Below, piece after piece: positions 54,597-63,988 of a DNA stretch of 64,000 nucleotides (the stretch's first letter is position 1; every line of letters starts with the position of its first letter). This stretch comes from Streptomyces sp. DI166 (GTDB lineage Bacteria; Actinomycetota; Actinomycetes; Streptomycetales; Streptomycetaceae), in contig NZ_FLSP01000025.1 in NCBI RefSeq assembly GCF_900091315.1, positions 32,516 through 96,515 on the forward strand, written 5' to 3'. The notes below the pieces were generated by a model. That model was not told where the DNA came from. It searched no databases and saw only the letters and a program-made list of their open reading frames with translations. The position numbers and the translations under genes are program-made.

Positions 54597-55819
54597 TTGT
54601 TGCCTCCGGCGTCCTTGTGGTGCGGGTTCTCCCAGATCACGGTGGCGCCCATGCCGAAGCCGACGCACATCGTGGTGAGGCCGTAACGGACCTCCGGCTG
54701 CTCCTCGAACTGGCGGGCCAGCTGCGTCATCAGACGCACGCCGGAGGAGGCCAGCGGGTGACCGAACGCGATGGCGCCGCCGTACTGGTTGACGCGCGCG
54801 TCGTCGTCGGCGATGCCGTAGTGCTCCAGGAACGCGAGGACCTGGACGGCGAACGCCTCGTTGATCTCGAACAGGCCGATGTCGTCGATGGACAGACCCG
54901 CCTGGGCGAGGGCCTTCTCGGTGGCCGGGATCGGACCGTAGCCCATGACCTCCGGCTCCACGCCCGCGAAGGCGTAGGAGACCAGGCGCATCTTCACCGG
55001 GAGGTTGTTCTCGCGGGCGAAGTCCTCGGAGGCGATCAGGGAGGCGGTCGCGCCGTCGTTCAGACCGGCCGCGTTACCGGCGGTGACCCGGCCGTGGACG
55101 CGGAACGGCGTTTTCAGGCCCGCCAGGTTCTCCAGCGTGGTGCCCGGACGCATCGGCTCGTCGGCGGTGACCAGGCCCCAGCCGGTCTCGCCGGCCTCGG
55201 GGTTGGTGCGGCGCACCGAGATCGGTACCAGGTCGGCCTGGATCTTGCCGTTGGCGTACGCCTTGGCGGCCTTCTCCTGGGAGCGCACGGCGTACTCGTC
55301 GGCGCGCTGCTTGGTGATCGTCGGGTAGCGGTCGTGCAGGTTCTCCGCGGTCATGCCCATGAACAGGGCGGACTCGTCGACCAGCTTCTCGCTGACGAAG
55401 CGCGGGTTGGGGTCCACGCCCTCACCCATCGGGTGGCGGCCCATGTGCTCGACACCACCGGCGACGGCGATGTCGTAGGCGCCGAAGGCCACCGAACCGG
55501 CGACCGTGGTGACGGCGGTCAGGGCGCCGGCGCACATACGGTCGATGGAGTAGCCCGGCACCGACTGCGGCAGGCCCGCGAGGATGCCCGCGGTGCGGCC
55601 GATGGTCAGGCCCTGGTCGCCGATCTGCGTGGTCGCGGCGATGGCGACCTCGTCGATCTTCTTCGGGTCGAGACCGGGGTTGCGGCGCAGCAGCTCCCGG
55701 ATCGCCTTCACGACGAGGTCGTCGGCGCGGGTCTCGTGGTAGATGCCCTTCGGGCCCGCCTTGCCGAACGGGGTGCGGACGCCGTCGACGAAGACGACGT
55801 CCCTGACGGTACGAGGCAC
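54593..55819 (-). CDS. fadA: Acetyl-CoA acetyltransferase (3-ketoacyl-CoA thiolase) FadA
   Basis: The product is 408 aa from GTG 55819, with GGAGGAG 7 bases upstream. The catalytic cysteine is in SIDRMCAGALTAV, the acidic-histidine motif in INEAFAVQVLAFL, the second histidine in GGAIAFGHPLASSGVR, and the C-terminal cysteine in TMCVGFGMGATVIWE. It cleaves 3-ketoacyl-CoA into acetyl-CoA and a shorter acyl-CoA. It is first in the fadAB operon. Two palindromes in its 120-bp upstream region are candidate fatty-acid regulator sites. Confidence 0.95.
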   Translation of the reverse strand: MPRTVRDVVFVDGVRTPFGKAGPKGIYHETRADDLVVKAIRELLRRNPGLDPKKIDEVAIAATTQIGDQGLTIGRTAGILAGLPQSVPGYSIDRMCAGALTAVTTVAGSVAFGAYDIAVAGGVEHMGRHPMGEGVDPNPRFVSEKLVDESALFMGMTAENLHDRYPTITKQRADEYAVRSQEKAAKAYANGKIQADLVPISVRRTNPEAGETGWGLVTADEPMRPGTTLENLAGLKTPFRVHGRVTAGNAAGLNDGATASLIASEDFARENNLPVKMRLVSYAFAGVEPEVMGYGPIPATEKALAQAGLSIDDIGLFEINEAFAVQVLAFLEHYGIADDDARVNQYGGAIAFGHPLASSGVRLMTQLARQFEEQPEVRYGLTTMCVGFGMGATVIWENPHHKDAGGNK

Positions 55820-55863
55820 GATGGCTCTCCTCCAGGGTGCGGGACTGCACTGCTGCCGGCACG

Positions 55864-55900
55864 CTGAGCGCGCGCTCAGGCCCATGCTACTTACGAGTAA
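55864..55900. promoter_or_regulatory. Palindromes in the fadA promoter region
   Basis: CTGAGCGCGCGCTCAG (55864-55879) is a perfect 16-bp dyad 45 bp before the fadA start. TTAC-GA-GTAA (55891-55900) is a shorter dyad upstream of it. They suit a TetR- or GntR-type fatty-acid regulator; the protein is not identified. Confidence 0.5.
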
Positions 55901-55937
55901 CGTACCTGCCCAGTCCCGGGGCCCTTAGCGGCGAAGG

Positions 55938-56958
55938 TCACACCTTCGGCGGAGCGGTTGACCCTCTGGGCGTCAGTAGGGGAGTGGCCACGGGATGCGA
56001 CTCGCCGTCCTCCCCGGTGATGACGCCGAACAGGGTGCGGGCGACCTCGGCGCCGAAGGCGTGCACGTCGTGGCTCATCGCCGACAGGGTCGGATGCGTC
56101 AGGCGGCACACCTGCGAGTCGTCCCAGGCCGGCAGCGACACGTCCGCCGGCACCCGCCGGCCCATCTCCGCCGCCACCGACAGCCCCGCCACCGCCATGA
56201 TGTCGTTGTCGTACACGATCGCCGTGGGCCGGTCCGGCGCCGCCGCCGTCAGCAGCGACGGCGTGGCCCGTGCCCCCGCGTCCCCGGAGAAGTCCGTGGC
56301 GACCTGCGACGCCCCGGCGAGCGCCGGCTCCCGCGCCGCCTCGTCGAAGGCCGCCGTACGGATCGCCGTGTGCCCGAACGCCGCGGACCCGCCCACCCGG
56401 GCGATCCGCCGGTGCCCCAGCGCCGCCAGATACCGCACGGCCCGCCATCGTGGTCGCGTCGTCCGTCCACACCGAGGCCAGCCCCCCGGTCAGCTCGGGA
56501 TGCCCCACGGCCACCACCGGCATCCCCAGCCGCCGCACCGCCGCCGGCCGGGGATCGTCGGCCCGGAAGTCGACCCGGATCGATCCGCCGACCTGCCGCC
56601 CCCGCCACCAGGCCCCCTGGATCCCGATCTCCTCCTCCACTGTGCGCACCAGCCGCAGCAGCAGCGAGCAGGAGTGCTCGGCCAGGACGCTCTCCACGCC
56701 CGAGACGAACTCCATGCAGAAGGGTTCGAGCCCGAGCATCCGCGCCGGCCCCACCACGTCCACCCGGGCCCCGGCCAGCGACCGCGCGGTCGGGTTCGGC
56801 GCCCAGCCCAGCTCCCGGGCGGCCCGGAAGATCCGCTCCCGGGTCGCCTCGGACAGCCCCGGCTTCTGGTTGAAGGCGAGCGACACCGCCCCCTTGGACA
56901 CACCGGCGCGCGCGGCGACGTCCTTGATGGTGACGCGGGGACCGGGGGGAGAGGCCAT
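55938..56958 (-). pseudogene. LacI-family regulator with a frameshift
   Basis: ATG 56958 (GGAG 8 bases upstream) opens a LacI protein: HTH residues 8-60 (VTIKDVAARAGVSKGAVSLA, then GWAPNPTARSLAGARVDVVG), then part of the effector domain to WTDDATTMAG. There the frame is lost between 56448 and 56438, and the continuation RYLAALGHRRIARVGGSAAF runs in another frame, through DSQVCRLTHPTLSAMSHDVH, to the stop at 55938. Together they make a normal-length regulator of about 340 aa. Either the gene is inactivated or the base call is wrong. The ligand is unknown. Confidence 0.8.
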
Positions 56959-57112
56959 CGGGCGGACTCCACGCGGTCGAGGGCACGACGGGCGGGACGG
57001 GTACGACGGGCGGACCCGCCGTCCGGCATCCCGATGGTCGCCTCCGGGGTCCCCCGCGCGAAAGGCGTGATCCCGACGTCGCCGTTCCGCTTCGGCGGTC
57101 CCCCGGCCGTCC

Positions 57113-58441
57113 TCAGGCGGACAGCGCCGCCACCAGCACGGGAGTCACCTGCTCGATCTGCCAGGGCCGGGCGCCGTGGCCCGCCAGAGCCGCGGCAACG
57201 GTGTCGGCGGTCACCTGCTCGGGCGGCTCCCAGCACACCCGGCGCACGGTGTCCGGCGTGATCAGGTTCTCCTGCGGCATGTTCAGCCGCTCCGCCAGCG
57301 CGGAGACCCCGGCGCGGGCCGCCGAGAGCCGGGCCGCGGCGGCCGGGTCCTTGTCCGCCCACGCGCGGGGCGGCGGCGGACCGGTGACCGGCTGGCCGGG
57401 CTGCGGGAGCTGCGACTCGGACAGTGCCTTGGCGCGGTCCACCGAGGCCTGCCACTGCTCCAGCTGCCGCCGTCCCATGCGGTGTCCGAAGCCGTTCAGC
57501 GCGGAGAGCGCGTGCACGTTCGCCGGGAGGGCGAGCGCGGCCTCCACGATCGCGGCGTCCGAGAGCACCTTGCCGGGCGACACATCGCGCCGCCGGGCGA
57601 TCCGGTCCCGCGTCTCCCACAGCTCGCGCACCACACCGAGCTGGCGGCGACGGCGCACCTTGTGCATCCCGGAGGTCCGGCGCCAGGGCTCCTTGCGGGG
57701 CTCCGGCGGCGGCGCGGAGGCGATCGCGTCGAACTCCTGCCGGGCCCAGTCCAGCTTGCCCTGCCGGTCCAGCTCCTTCTCCAGCGCGTCGCGCAGGTCG
57801 ACCAGGAGCTCCACGTCGAGGGCGGCGTAGCGCAGCCAGGGCTCGGGCAGCGGGCGGGTCGACCAGTCGACCGCGGAGTGGCCCTTCTCCAGCACGTACC
57901 CGAGTACGTTCTCGACCATGGCGCCGAGCCCGACCCGCGGGAACCCGGCGAGGCGTCCGGCCAGCTCGGTGTCGAAGATCCTGGTCGGGACCATGCCTAT
58001 CTCCCTGAGACAGGGCAGGTCCTGGGTGGCCGCGTGCAGCACCCACTCCACGTCGGACAGCACCTCGCCGAGACCCGACAGGTCGGGACAGGCGACGGGG
58101 TCGATCAGCGCGGTGCCCGCGCCCTCGCGGCGCAGCTGCACCAGATAGGCGCGCTGTCCGTAGCGGTAGCCGGAGGCCCGCTCGGCGTCCACGGCGACGG
58201 GGCCGGAGCCCGCCTCGAACGCGGCGATCGCGCGGGCGAGCGACTCCTCGTCGGCGATCACGGGCGGAATGCCGTCGCGCGGCTCCAGCAGAGGAACCGG
58301 CTCGGCAACCGGCTCGGAGCCGGTACCGGGGCTCGCGGCCCCGGCGGGCGCCCCCGTAACAGAAGATCCGCCGTCGTCCGGAGGGGCGCCTCCGGTGGTT
58401 CGCAGTGAACTGTCTGCTGCGGTGTCTTGGGCGTCGGTCAC
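57113..58441 (-). CDS. rnd: Ribonuclease D
   Basis: The product is 442 aa. The DEDDy exonuclease motifs are present: VAVDAERASGYRYGQRAYLV (D, E), then LHAATQDLPCL (D), then LRYAALDVELLVDL (Y, D). An HRDC domain follows in about residues 250-330 (KEPWRRTSGMHKVRRRRQLG, then ELWETRDRIARRRDVSPGKV). The enzyme trims 3' ends of tRNA precursors and other RNAs. The N-terminal 55 residues are low-complexity and probably flexible. GTG 58441 has a weak ribosome binding site. Confidence 0.9.
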   Translation of the reverse strand: MTDAQDTAADSSLRTTGGAPPDDGGSSVTGAPAGAASPGTGSEPVAEPVPLLEPRDGIPPVIADEESLARAIAAFEAGSGPVAVDAERASGYRYGQRAYLVQLRREGAGTALIDPVACPDLSGLGEVLSDVEWVLHAATQDLPCLREIGMVPTRIFDTELAGRLAGFPRVGLGAMVENVLGYVLEKGHSAVDWSTRPLPEPWLRYAALDVELLVDLRDALEKELDRQGKLDWARQEFDAIASAPPPEPRKEPWRRTSGMHKVRRRRQLGVVRELWETRDRIARRRDVSPGKVLSDAAIVEAALALPANVHALSALNGFGHRMGRRQLEQWQASVDRAKALSESQLPQPGQPVTGPPPPRAWADKDPAAAARLSAARAGVSALAERLNMPQENLITPDTVRRVCWEPPEQVTADTVAAALAGHGARPWQIEQVTPVLVAALSA

Positions 58442-58467
58442 CTGTCAAGGGTATCCGTGTGTGGACA

Positions 58468-58501
58468 GCGCCCGTCGACGGAACGTTCCGTCGACGGGCG
58501 C
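58468..58501. terminator. Perfect 34-bp palindrome between rnd and whiI
   Basis: A 17-bp arm beginning GCGCCCGTCGACGG (58468) mirrors itself exactly to 58501 with no loop. It lies past the whiI stop and before rnd, so it is probably the whiI terminator. Confidence 0.75.
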
Positions 58502-58615
58502 CTGGGGGTCGCAAACCAGTCAGGTCGGTGAATCGTCCGGTTCACGACGTGGGGGTGGGGGACGGAGCGGACCGGGCACCGGTCCGTTCACGTCCGTGAA
58601 GGGTGGGGGAGGGGG

Positions 58616-59275
58616 TCAGTGGATGATGCCGGTGCGCAGGGCCACGGCGACCATTCCGGCGCGGTCGCCCGTGCCGAGCTTGCGGGCGATACGGGCGAGG
58701 TGGCTCTTCACGGTGAGTGCGGACAGTCCCATCGAGACGCCGATGGCCTTGTTCGACTGGCCCTCCGCCACCAGCCGCAACACCTCGACCTCGCGGCCGG
58801 ACAGTTCGCGGTAGCCGCCCGGGTGGCTCGGGGCACCCGGGGGACGGCGGTGCATACGGGCGGCGGCGCCGATGGGGGCGGCACCGGGCCGGGTGGGGAG
58901 CCCGACGTTGGTGCGGGTGCCAGTGACGACGTAGCCCTTCACGCCGCCGGCGAGGGCGTTGCGGACGGCGCCGATGTCGTCGGCGGCGGAGAGGGCGAGC
59001 CCGTTGGGCCAGCCCGCGGCGCGGGTCTCCGACAGCAGGGTCAGGCCGGAGCCGTCGGGCAGGTGGACGTCGGCGACACAGATGTCGCGCGGGTTGCCGA
59101 CGCGGGGACGGGCCTCGGCGATGGACGACGCCTCGATGACATCGCGGACACCGAGTGCCCACAGGTGTCGGGTGACGGTGGAGCGGACTCGGGGATCGGC
59201 CACGACCACCATGGCGGTGGGCTTGTTGGGCCGGTAGGCGACCAGGCTTGCGGGCTGCTCAAGGAGAACGGACAC
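58616..59275 (-). CDS. whiI: Atypical response regulator WhiI
   Basis: The product is 219 aa from GTG 59275, close behind AGGAGG. The receiver domain (residues 20-125) keeps D69 (VADVHLPDGSG) and the K near VKGYVV, but has a reduced acidic pocket at VVVADPRV and S in place of the switch T, as reported for WhiI of S. coelicolor. A LuxR helix-turn-helix ends the protein (YRELSGREVEVLRLVAEGQS, then LTVKSHLARIARKL). WhiI is needed for late sporulation septation and maturation in aerial hyphae. The WhiG-type promoter upstream and the neighbourhood (rnd, DUF3000, hemE) match the S. coelicolor order, which supports the name. Confidence 0.85.
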   Translation of the reverse strand: MSVLLEQPASLVAYRPNKPTAMVVVADPRVRSTVTRHLWALGVRDVIEASSIAEARPRVGNPRDICVADVHLPDGSGLTLLSETRAAGWPNGLALSAADDIGAVRNALAGGVKGYVVTGTRTNVGLPTRPGAAPIGAAARMHRRPPGAPSHPGGYRELSGREVEVLRLVAEGQSNKAIGVSMGLSALTVKSHLARIARKLGTGDRAGMVAVALRTGIIH

Positions 59276-59317
59276 CGGGCCTCCTGGGGTGCGGGACGGC
59301 TTTGAAGGTCACAGTCG

Positions 59318-59345
59318 TCTTCGGCACCGAGCCGGGAGTCCTTTA
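59318..59345 (-). promoter_or_regulatory. WhiG-type sigma promoter of whiI
   Basis: On the reverse strand TAAA (59345-59342), a 16-base spacer and GCCGAAGA (59325-59318) match the sigma-WhiG consensus TAAA-N15/16-GCCGATAA at 10 of 12 positions. It is about 43 bp before the whiI start. Confidence 0.8.
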
Positions 59346-59526
59346 GAGAATGATCACGATCTAGTGAGTAACAATTAGTGCAATTCGGACGTACGGTCGA
59401 TCGTTCGGTGAGCGAATCGGTTCGTTCGAGTGTCTGCTGATGACTGAAAGTGGTCGTATCGACAAAGTGATGCCCACGATCCCGTGACTCATGCCACGCT
59501 CCCGTAACTCCGGTGGATCGCCCGCG

Positions 59527-60189
59527 CTAGCGCGACTGCGGGCCCCTGCGCTGCGGCAGTGTCACCACCGCCGCGTCACCGGGACCGGCCGGCGGCAGCC
59601 CCGCCACCTGCGCCAGCAGATCCGCCCACGACGCCAGGTGCGCCGCCGTGTCCGGCACCCCGCCCAGACCCTCGCGGGGCGTCCAGGAGGCACGGATCTC
59701 GATCTGCGAGGCCGGGGGACGCTCCGACAGGCCGCCGAAGTAGTGGGAGCTCGCGCGGGTGACGGTGCCGCTCGGCTCGCCGTACGTCAGGCCGCGCGCC
59801 TGGAGCGCCCCGGTCAGCCACGACCAGCACACCTCCGGCAGCAGCGGGTCCGCCGCCATCTCCGGCTCCAGCTCCGCCCGTACCAGCGTCACCAGCCGGA
59901 ACGTGCCCCGCCAGGCGTCGTGCCCGGCCGGGTCGTGCAGCAGCACCAGACGCCCGTCCGCCAGATCCTGGTCGCCGTCGACGACCGTGGCCTCCAGCGC
60001 GTACGCGTGCGGGGCCAGCCGCTGGGGCGCCCTGGTCGACTCCACCTCGATCTGCGGCCTCAGCCGACTGGCGCGCAGGGCGTCCACCGCCGCCCTGAAG
60101 ACCGGGGGAGCCGCGCTGTGCCTGCCCGCCTCCCCGGAGTCCTTCGCGTCATCCATTCCACCCGACAGTCGTCCCTGAGCCGCAGCCAT
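59527..60189 (-). CDS. DUF3000 family protein
   Basis: The product is 220 aa; ATG 60189 is used, and an ATG at 60156 is a fair alternative. The sequence (FRAAVDALRASRLRPQIEVE, then APHAYALEATVVDGDQDLAD and HDAWRGTFRLVTLVRAELEP) matches the actinobacterial DUF3000 family, which sits beside hemE in many actinomycetes. The function is unknown. It is divergent from hemE with a 115-bp shared upstream region, a conserved pair that suggests a link to haem synthesis, though nothing in the sequence shows it. Confidence 0.85.
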   Translation of the reverse strand: MAAAQGRLSGGMDDAKDSGEAGRHSAAPPVFRAAVDALRASRLRPQIEVESTRAPQRLAPHAYALEATVVDGDQDLADGRLVLLHDPAGHDAWRGTFRLVTLVRAELEPEMAADPLLPEVCWSWLTGALQARGLTYGEPSGTVTRASSHYFGGLSERPPASQIEIRASWTPREGLGGVPDTAAHLASWADLLAQVAGLPPAGPGDAAVVTLPQRRGPQSR

Positions 60190-60304
60190 GCGGGAAGGTT
60201 AAGGGGAATCCGGGCTTGGCGCGGGTCTAGACACGGGAGACGGAACCCGCGCCAGGGGCGGGCGTCGGACGGGGCACCGCCCGGCCCGTGGGAGACTGAC
60301 CACC

Positions 60305-61360
60305 GTGAGTGCCAACGACACGCAGCCGACAGCGACGTACGACTCCGCCTTCCTCAGGGCGTGCAGGCGCGAGCCCGTGCCGCACACCCCGGTGTGGTTC
60401 ATGCGGCAGGCCGGCCGCTCCCTGCCGGAGTACCGCAAGGTGCGCGAGGGCATTCCGATGCTGGAGTCCTGCATGCGCCCCGAGCTGGTCACCGAGATCA
60501 CGCTCCAGCCGGTGCGCCGCCACAACGTGGACGCGGCGATCTACTTCAGCGACATCGTCGTCCCCCTGAAGGCCATCGGCATCGACCTCGACATCAAGCC
60601 CGGCGTCGGCCCGGTCGTCGAGCAGCCGATCCGCACCCGCGCCGACCTGGCCCGGCTGCGCGACCTCACCCCCGAGGACGTCTCCTACGTCACCGAGGCC
60701 ATCGGCCTGCTCACCCGCGAACTCGGCGCCACCCCGCTGATCGGCTTCGCGGGCGCGCCTTTCACCCTCGCGAGTTACCTCGTCGAGGGCGGTCCGTCGC
60801 GGACGTACCAGAACGCCAAGGCGATGATGTACGGCGACCCCGAGCTGTGGGCCGACCTGCTCGACCGGCTCGCCGACATCACCGGCGCCTTCCTGAAGGT
60901 GCAGATCGAGGCCGGCGCCTCCGCGGTGCAGCTCTTCGACTCCTGGGTCGGCGCGCTCGCCCCCGCCGACTACCGGCGCTCGGTGATGCCCGCCTCCGCC
61001 AAGGTCTTCAAGGCGGTCGAGAGCTACGGCGTCCCGCGCATCCACTTCGGTGTCGGCACCGGTGAGCTGCTGAACCTCATGGGCGAGGCCGGCGCGGACG
61101 TCGTCGGCGTCGACTGGCGCGTCCCGCTCGACGAGGCCGCCCGCCGGGTCGGTCCCGGCAAGGCGCTCCAGGGCAACCTCGACCCCACGGTGCTGTTCTC
61201 CACCACCGAGGCCGTCGAGAGCCGCACCCAGGTCGTGCTGGACTCCGCCGCGGGCCTGGAGGGTCACGTCTTCAACCTCGGCCACGGCGTCATGCCCGAC
61301 ACCGACCCGGACGCCCTGACCCGGCTCGTGGAGTACGTCCACACGCACACCGCGCGCTGA
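60305..61360 (+). CDS. hemE: Uroporphyrinogen decarboxylase
   Basis: The product is 351 aa from GTG 60305. The two family signatures are present: HTPVWFMRQAGRSLPEYRKV (residues 24-43) and IGFAGAPFTLASYLVEGGPS. The active-site aspartate lies in AIYFSDIVVP and the substrate-binding histidine in FNLGHGVMPDTDP. It removes four acetate carboxyls from uroporphyrinogen III to give coproporphyrinogen III in haem synthesis, in the cytoplasm. It is convergent with the rhomboid gene, one base apart. Confidence 0.96.
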   Translation: MSANDTQPTATYDSAFLRACRREPVPHTPVWFMRQAGRSLPEYRKVREGIPMLESCMRPELVTEITLQPVRRHNVDAAIYFSDIVVPLKAIGIDLDIKPGVGPVVEQPIRTRADLARLRDLTPEDVSYVTEAIGLLTRELGATPLIGFAGAPFTLASYLVEGGPSRTYQNAKAMMYGDPELWADLLDRLADITGAFLKVQIEAGASAVQLFDSWVGALAPADYRRSVMPASAKVFKAVESYGVPRIHFGVGTGELLNLMGEAGADVVGVDWRVPLDEAARRVGPGKALQGNLDPTVLFSTTEAVESRTQVVLDSAAGLEGHVFNLGHGVMPDTDPDALTRLVEYVHTHTAR

Positions 61361-61361
61361 C

Positions 61362-62183
61362 TCACCACGGTTCACGGGGCCGCGCCCGCCTGCCGAACAG
61401 CAGGCCGGGCGGCTCCGGGGGCGGCGTGGTGCCCGGCTTCAGCGGCCAGGCCAGCAGCATGCCGACGAGGAAACCGACGACATGCGCCGTGTACGCGACG
61501 GTGCCGGCGTCGGTGACGCCCTCGCCGGAGGAGTACACCGCCTGCAACGCGAACCAGAACCCGAGCACCAGCCAGGCCGGCAGCCGCAGCGGCAGGAAGA
61601 CCAGGAACGGCACCAGGACCCACACCCTGGCCCTCGGATAGAGCACCAGGTACGCGCCGAGCACCCCCGCGACCGCGCCCGAGGCGCCGATCAGCGGGTC
61701 GGCGGAGTCGGCGTTGAGGAACGCGAAGCCGTATCCGGCCGCGTAGCCGCAGACGACGTAGAACAGGAAGAACCGCACATGGCCCATGCGGTCCTCGATG
61801 TTGTTGCCGAAGATCATCAGGAACAGCATGTTGCCGAGCAGGTGCAGCCAGCCGCCGTGCAGGAACATCGACGTGAAGACCGACAGCACCGGTGACTTGT
61901 CGTAGCCCGGCTCGCCGATGACGCAGCCGGGTCCCTGCGGGCCGACGGCGACCTCGCCGGTCGGGACGAGACCGGGCAACTGATCGTGGATCAACTCCCG
62001 GGGGACCGCCGCGTAGTGGTCCAGGAACGCGTGCAACTGGCACACCTGCGACAGGTGGCTCTCACCGGCGGCGGCGAAGGTGCCGGGCATGGCGAGGAAG
62101 ACGACGACGTTCGCGGCGATCAGACCGTACGTCACCCACGGGGTGCCGCGGACGGGGTTCACGTCATGGACGGGGATGACCAC
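61362..62183 (-). CDS. Rhomboid-family intramembrane serine protease
   Basis: The product is 273 aa from GTG 62183, chosen by the position of the first conserved residues (VVIPVHDVNPVRGTPWVTYG); GGGGAAG lies about 10 bases upstream. Six or seven membrane helices are seen. The catalytic serine is in GASGAVAGVLGAYL and the histidine in TAHVVGFLVGMLLAWP. HGGWLHLLGNMLFLMIFGNN is the conserved N-side motif. It cuts transmembrane substrates in or near the membrane. No substrate is evident. Confidence 0.88.
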   Translation of the reverse strand: MVIPVHDVNPVRGTPWVTYGLIAANVVVFLAMPGTFAAAGESHLSQVCQLHAFLDHYAAVPRELIHDQLPGLVPTGEVAVGPQGPGCVIGEPGYDKSPVLSVFTSMFLHGGWLHLLGNMLFLMIFGNNIEDRMGHVRFFLFYVVCGYAAGYGFAFLNADSADPLIGASGAVAGVLGAYLVLYPRARVWVLVPFLVFLPLRLPAWLVLGFWFALQAVYSSGEGVTDAGTVAYTAHVVGFLVGMLLAWPLKPGTTPPPEPPGLLFGRRARPREPW

Positions 62184-62297
62184 AAGGTGCTTCTTCCCCG
62201 GACCGGGCCGGGGAATCGGTGAACGCCGCCGTCCTCCCGCCCGTATGGCCTCTCGACCGGGACCACCGGGACCACGCGGACTGTGTGAGGACAGGCG

Positions 62298-62606
62298 ATG
62301 AACGATCGAGTGACCCCCGCGATGCATGCCCTGCCCGACGGCGAGGCGGAACTCTCCCTGGTGGTACGGCTGCCCTGGGAGGACGTTGCCAGACTGGGTC
62401 AGGAGGCCGGACGGCTGGCCGCGCAGACCGGACGCCCGGTGACCCTGGACGAGGCCGTCAGCAACCGCCTCCGCTCGGTCCGCGCCTCGGCGGCCCACGC
62501 CAAGCCGAGCACCAGCGCCGCCGCGACCGGGGGCGAGCAGCCGCAGGCGACCCCGGCGGGCGGCGGCTCGGTGGCGTCCCTGCCGCGGATCAGCGGCACG
62601 GCCTAG
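62298..62606 (+). CDS. Hypothetical protein, 102 aa
   Basis: ATG 62298 follows AGGACAGG. The first 60 residues look folded (GEAELSLVVRLPWEDVARLG, then QEAGRLAAQTGRPVTLDEAV), and the last 40 are alanine/glycine-rich and flexible. The family is not recognised. It is divergent from the rhomboid gene, and its TAG stop overlaps the stop of the convergent flavoprotein gene (CTAG). The coding pattern is regular, so it is likely real. Confidence 0.65.
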   Translation: MNDRVTPAMHALPDGEAELSLVVRLPWEDVARLGQEAGRLAAQTGRPVTLDEAVSNRLRSVRASAAHAKPSTSAAATGGEQPQATPAGGGSVASLPRISGTA

Positions 62607-63988
62607 CTGTCGCGGACGGCCTTCGTCGCCTTGCGGGCCGCGACCAGGACCGGGTCCCAGACCGGGCTGAACGGCGGGGCGTAGCCGAGGTCCAGGGCCG
62701 TCATCTGCTCCACCGTCAGCCCCGCGGTCAGCGCCACCGCGGCGATGTCCACCCGCTTGCCGGCGCCCTCCCGGCCGACGATCTGCACGCCCAGCAGACG
62801 GCCCGTGCGGCGCTCGGCGAGCATCTTCACCGTCATCGGTGAGGCGCCGGGGTAGTAACCGGCCCTGCTCGTCGACTCGATGGTCGCCGTCACGAACTGG
62901 AGGCCCGCCCGGCGGGCGTCCTTCTCGCGCAGGCCGGTGCGGGCGATCTCCAGGTCGCAGACCTTGCTGACGGCGGTGCCGACCACGCCGGGGAAGGTGG
63001 CGTAGCCGCCGCCCGCGTTGGTGCCGATGACCTGGCCGTGCTTGTTGGCGTGGGTGCCGAGCGCGATGTACCGCTCCTGGCCCGAGACCAGGTCGAGGAC
63101 CTCCACGCAGTCCCCGCCCGCCCAGATGTTCTCGTGGCCGCGCACCCGCATCGACCGGTCGGTGAGCAGCCCCTGGTGCGCGCCGAGCGGGAGTCCGGCG
63201 GCCCGCGCGAGGCCCGTCTCCGGCCGGACGCCGATGCCGAGGACGACGACGTCGGCCGGGTACTCGGAGTCCGCCGTGGCCACTCCCCGGACCCGTCCGT
63301 CGTCCCCGGTCAGCATCCGGGTGACCTCGGTGCCGGTGACCATGGTGACGCCGAGCCCGGTCATCGCCCTGTGCACCAGCCGCCCCATGTCGGGGTCCAG
63401 CGTGGACATCGGCTCGGCGCCCCGGTCGACGACGGTCACCTCGTAGCCGCGGTTGATGAGCGCCTCGGCCATCTCCACGCCGATGTACCCGGCGCCGACG
63501 ACGACCGCGCGCCGCCCGCGCGTGCCTTCCAGCGTGTCGATCAGCGCCCGCCCGTCCCCGAGCGTCTGCACCCCGTGCACGCCCGGCGCGTCCACGCCCG
63601 GCATGTCGGGCCTGATCGGCCGCGCGCCGGTGGCGATCACGAGCTTGTCGTACGACGTCCAGGACTCGGCCCCCAAATCCACGTCACGCGCGCGTACCCG
63701 CTGCCCGGCCACGTCGATCTCCACGACCTCGGTACGCATCCGCAGGTCGATGTCCCGCGCCCGGTGCTCCTCGGGCGTACGGGCGATCAGCTCCTTTGGA
63801 CCGGACACCTCACCGCCCACCCAGTAGGGGATGCCGCACGCCGAGTAGGAGGTGTAGTCACCTCGCTCGAACGCCACGATCTCCAGCGCGTCGGGGCCCT
63901 TCATCCGCCGCGCCTGCGATGCCGCGGCCATCCCCGCGGCATCCCCACCGATGACGACCAGTCGCTCCCGCCCACCGTCCATACCCAT
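62603..63988 (-). CDS. FAD-dependent pyridine nucleotide-disulfide oxidoreductase (CoA-disulfide reductase-like)
   Basis: The product is 461 aa. ATG 63988 is used; ATG 63982 is close behind. The FAD site is LVVIGGDAAGMAAASQARRM, the redox-active single cysteine is in SYSACGIPYWVGG, the NAD(P)H site is RRAVVVGAGYIGVEMAEALI, and the second FAD motif is NIWAGGDCVEV. A single cysteine in SACGIPY marks the CoA-disulfide/NADH oxidase subgroup, which reduces disulfides or water-forming oxidises NADH. It lies at the right edge but is complete. Confidence 0.88.
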   Translation of the reverse strand: MGMDGGRERLVVIGGDAAGMAAASQARRMKGPDALEIVAFERGDYTSYSACGIPYWVGGEVSGPKELIARTPEEHRARDIDLRMRTEVVEIDVAGQRVRARDVDLGAESWTSYDKLVIATGARPIRPDMPGVDAPGVHGVQTLGDGRALIDTLEGTRGRRAVVVGAGYIGVEMAEALINRGYEVTVVDRGAEPMSTLDPDMGRLVHRAMTGLGVTMVTGTEVTRMLTGDDGRVRGVATADSEYPADVVVLGIGVRPETGLARAAGLPLGAHQGLLTDRSMRVRGHENIWAGGDCVEVLDLVSGQERYIALGTHANKHGQVIGTNAGGGYATFPGVVGTAVSKVCDLEIARTGLREKDARRAGLQFVTATIESTSRAGYYPGASPMTVKMLAERRTGRLLGVQIVGREGAGKRVDIAAVALTAGLTVEQMTALDLGYAPPFSPVWDPVLVAARKATKAVRDS

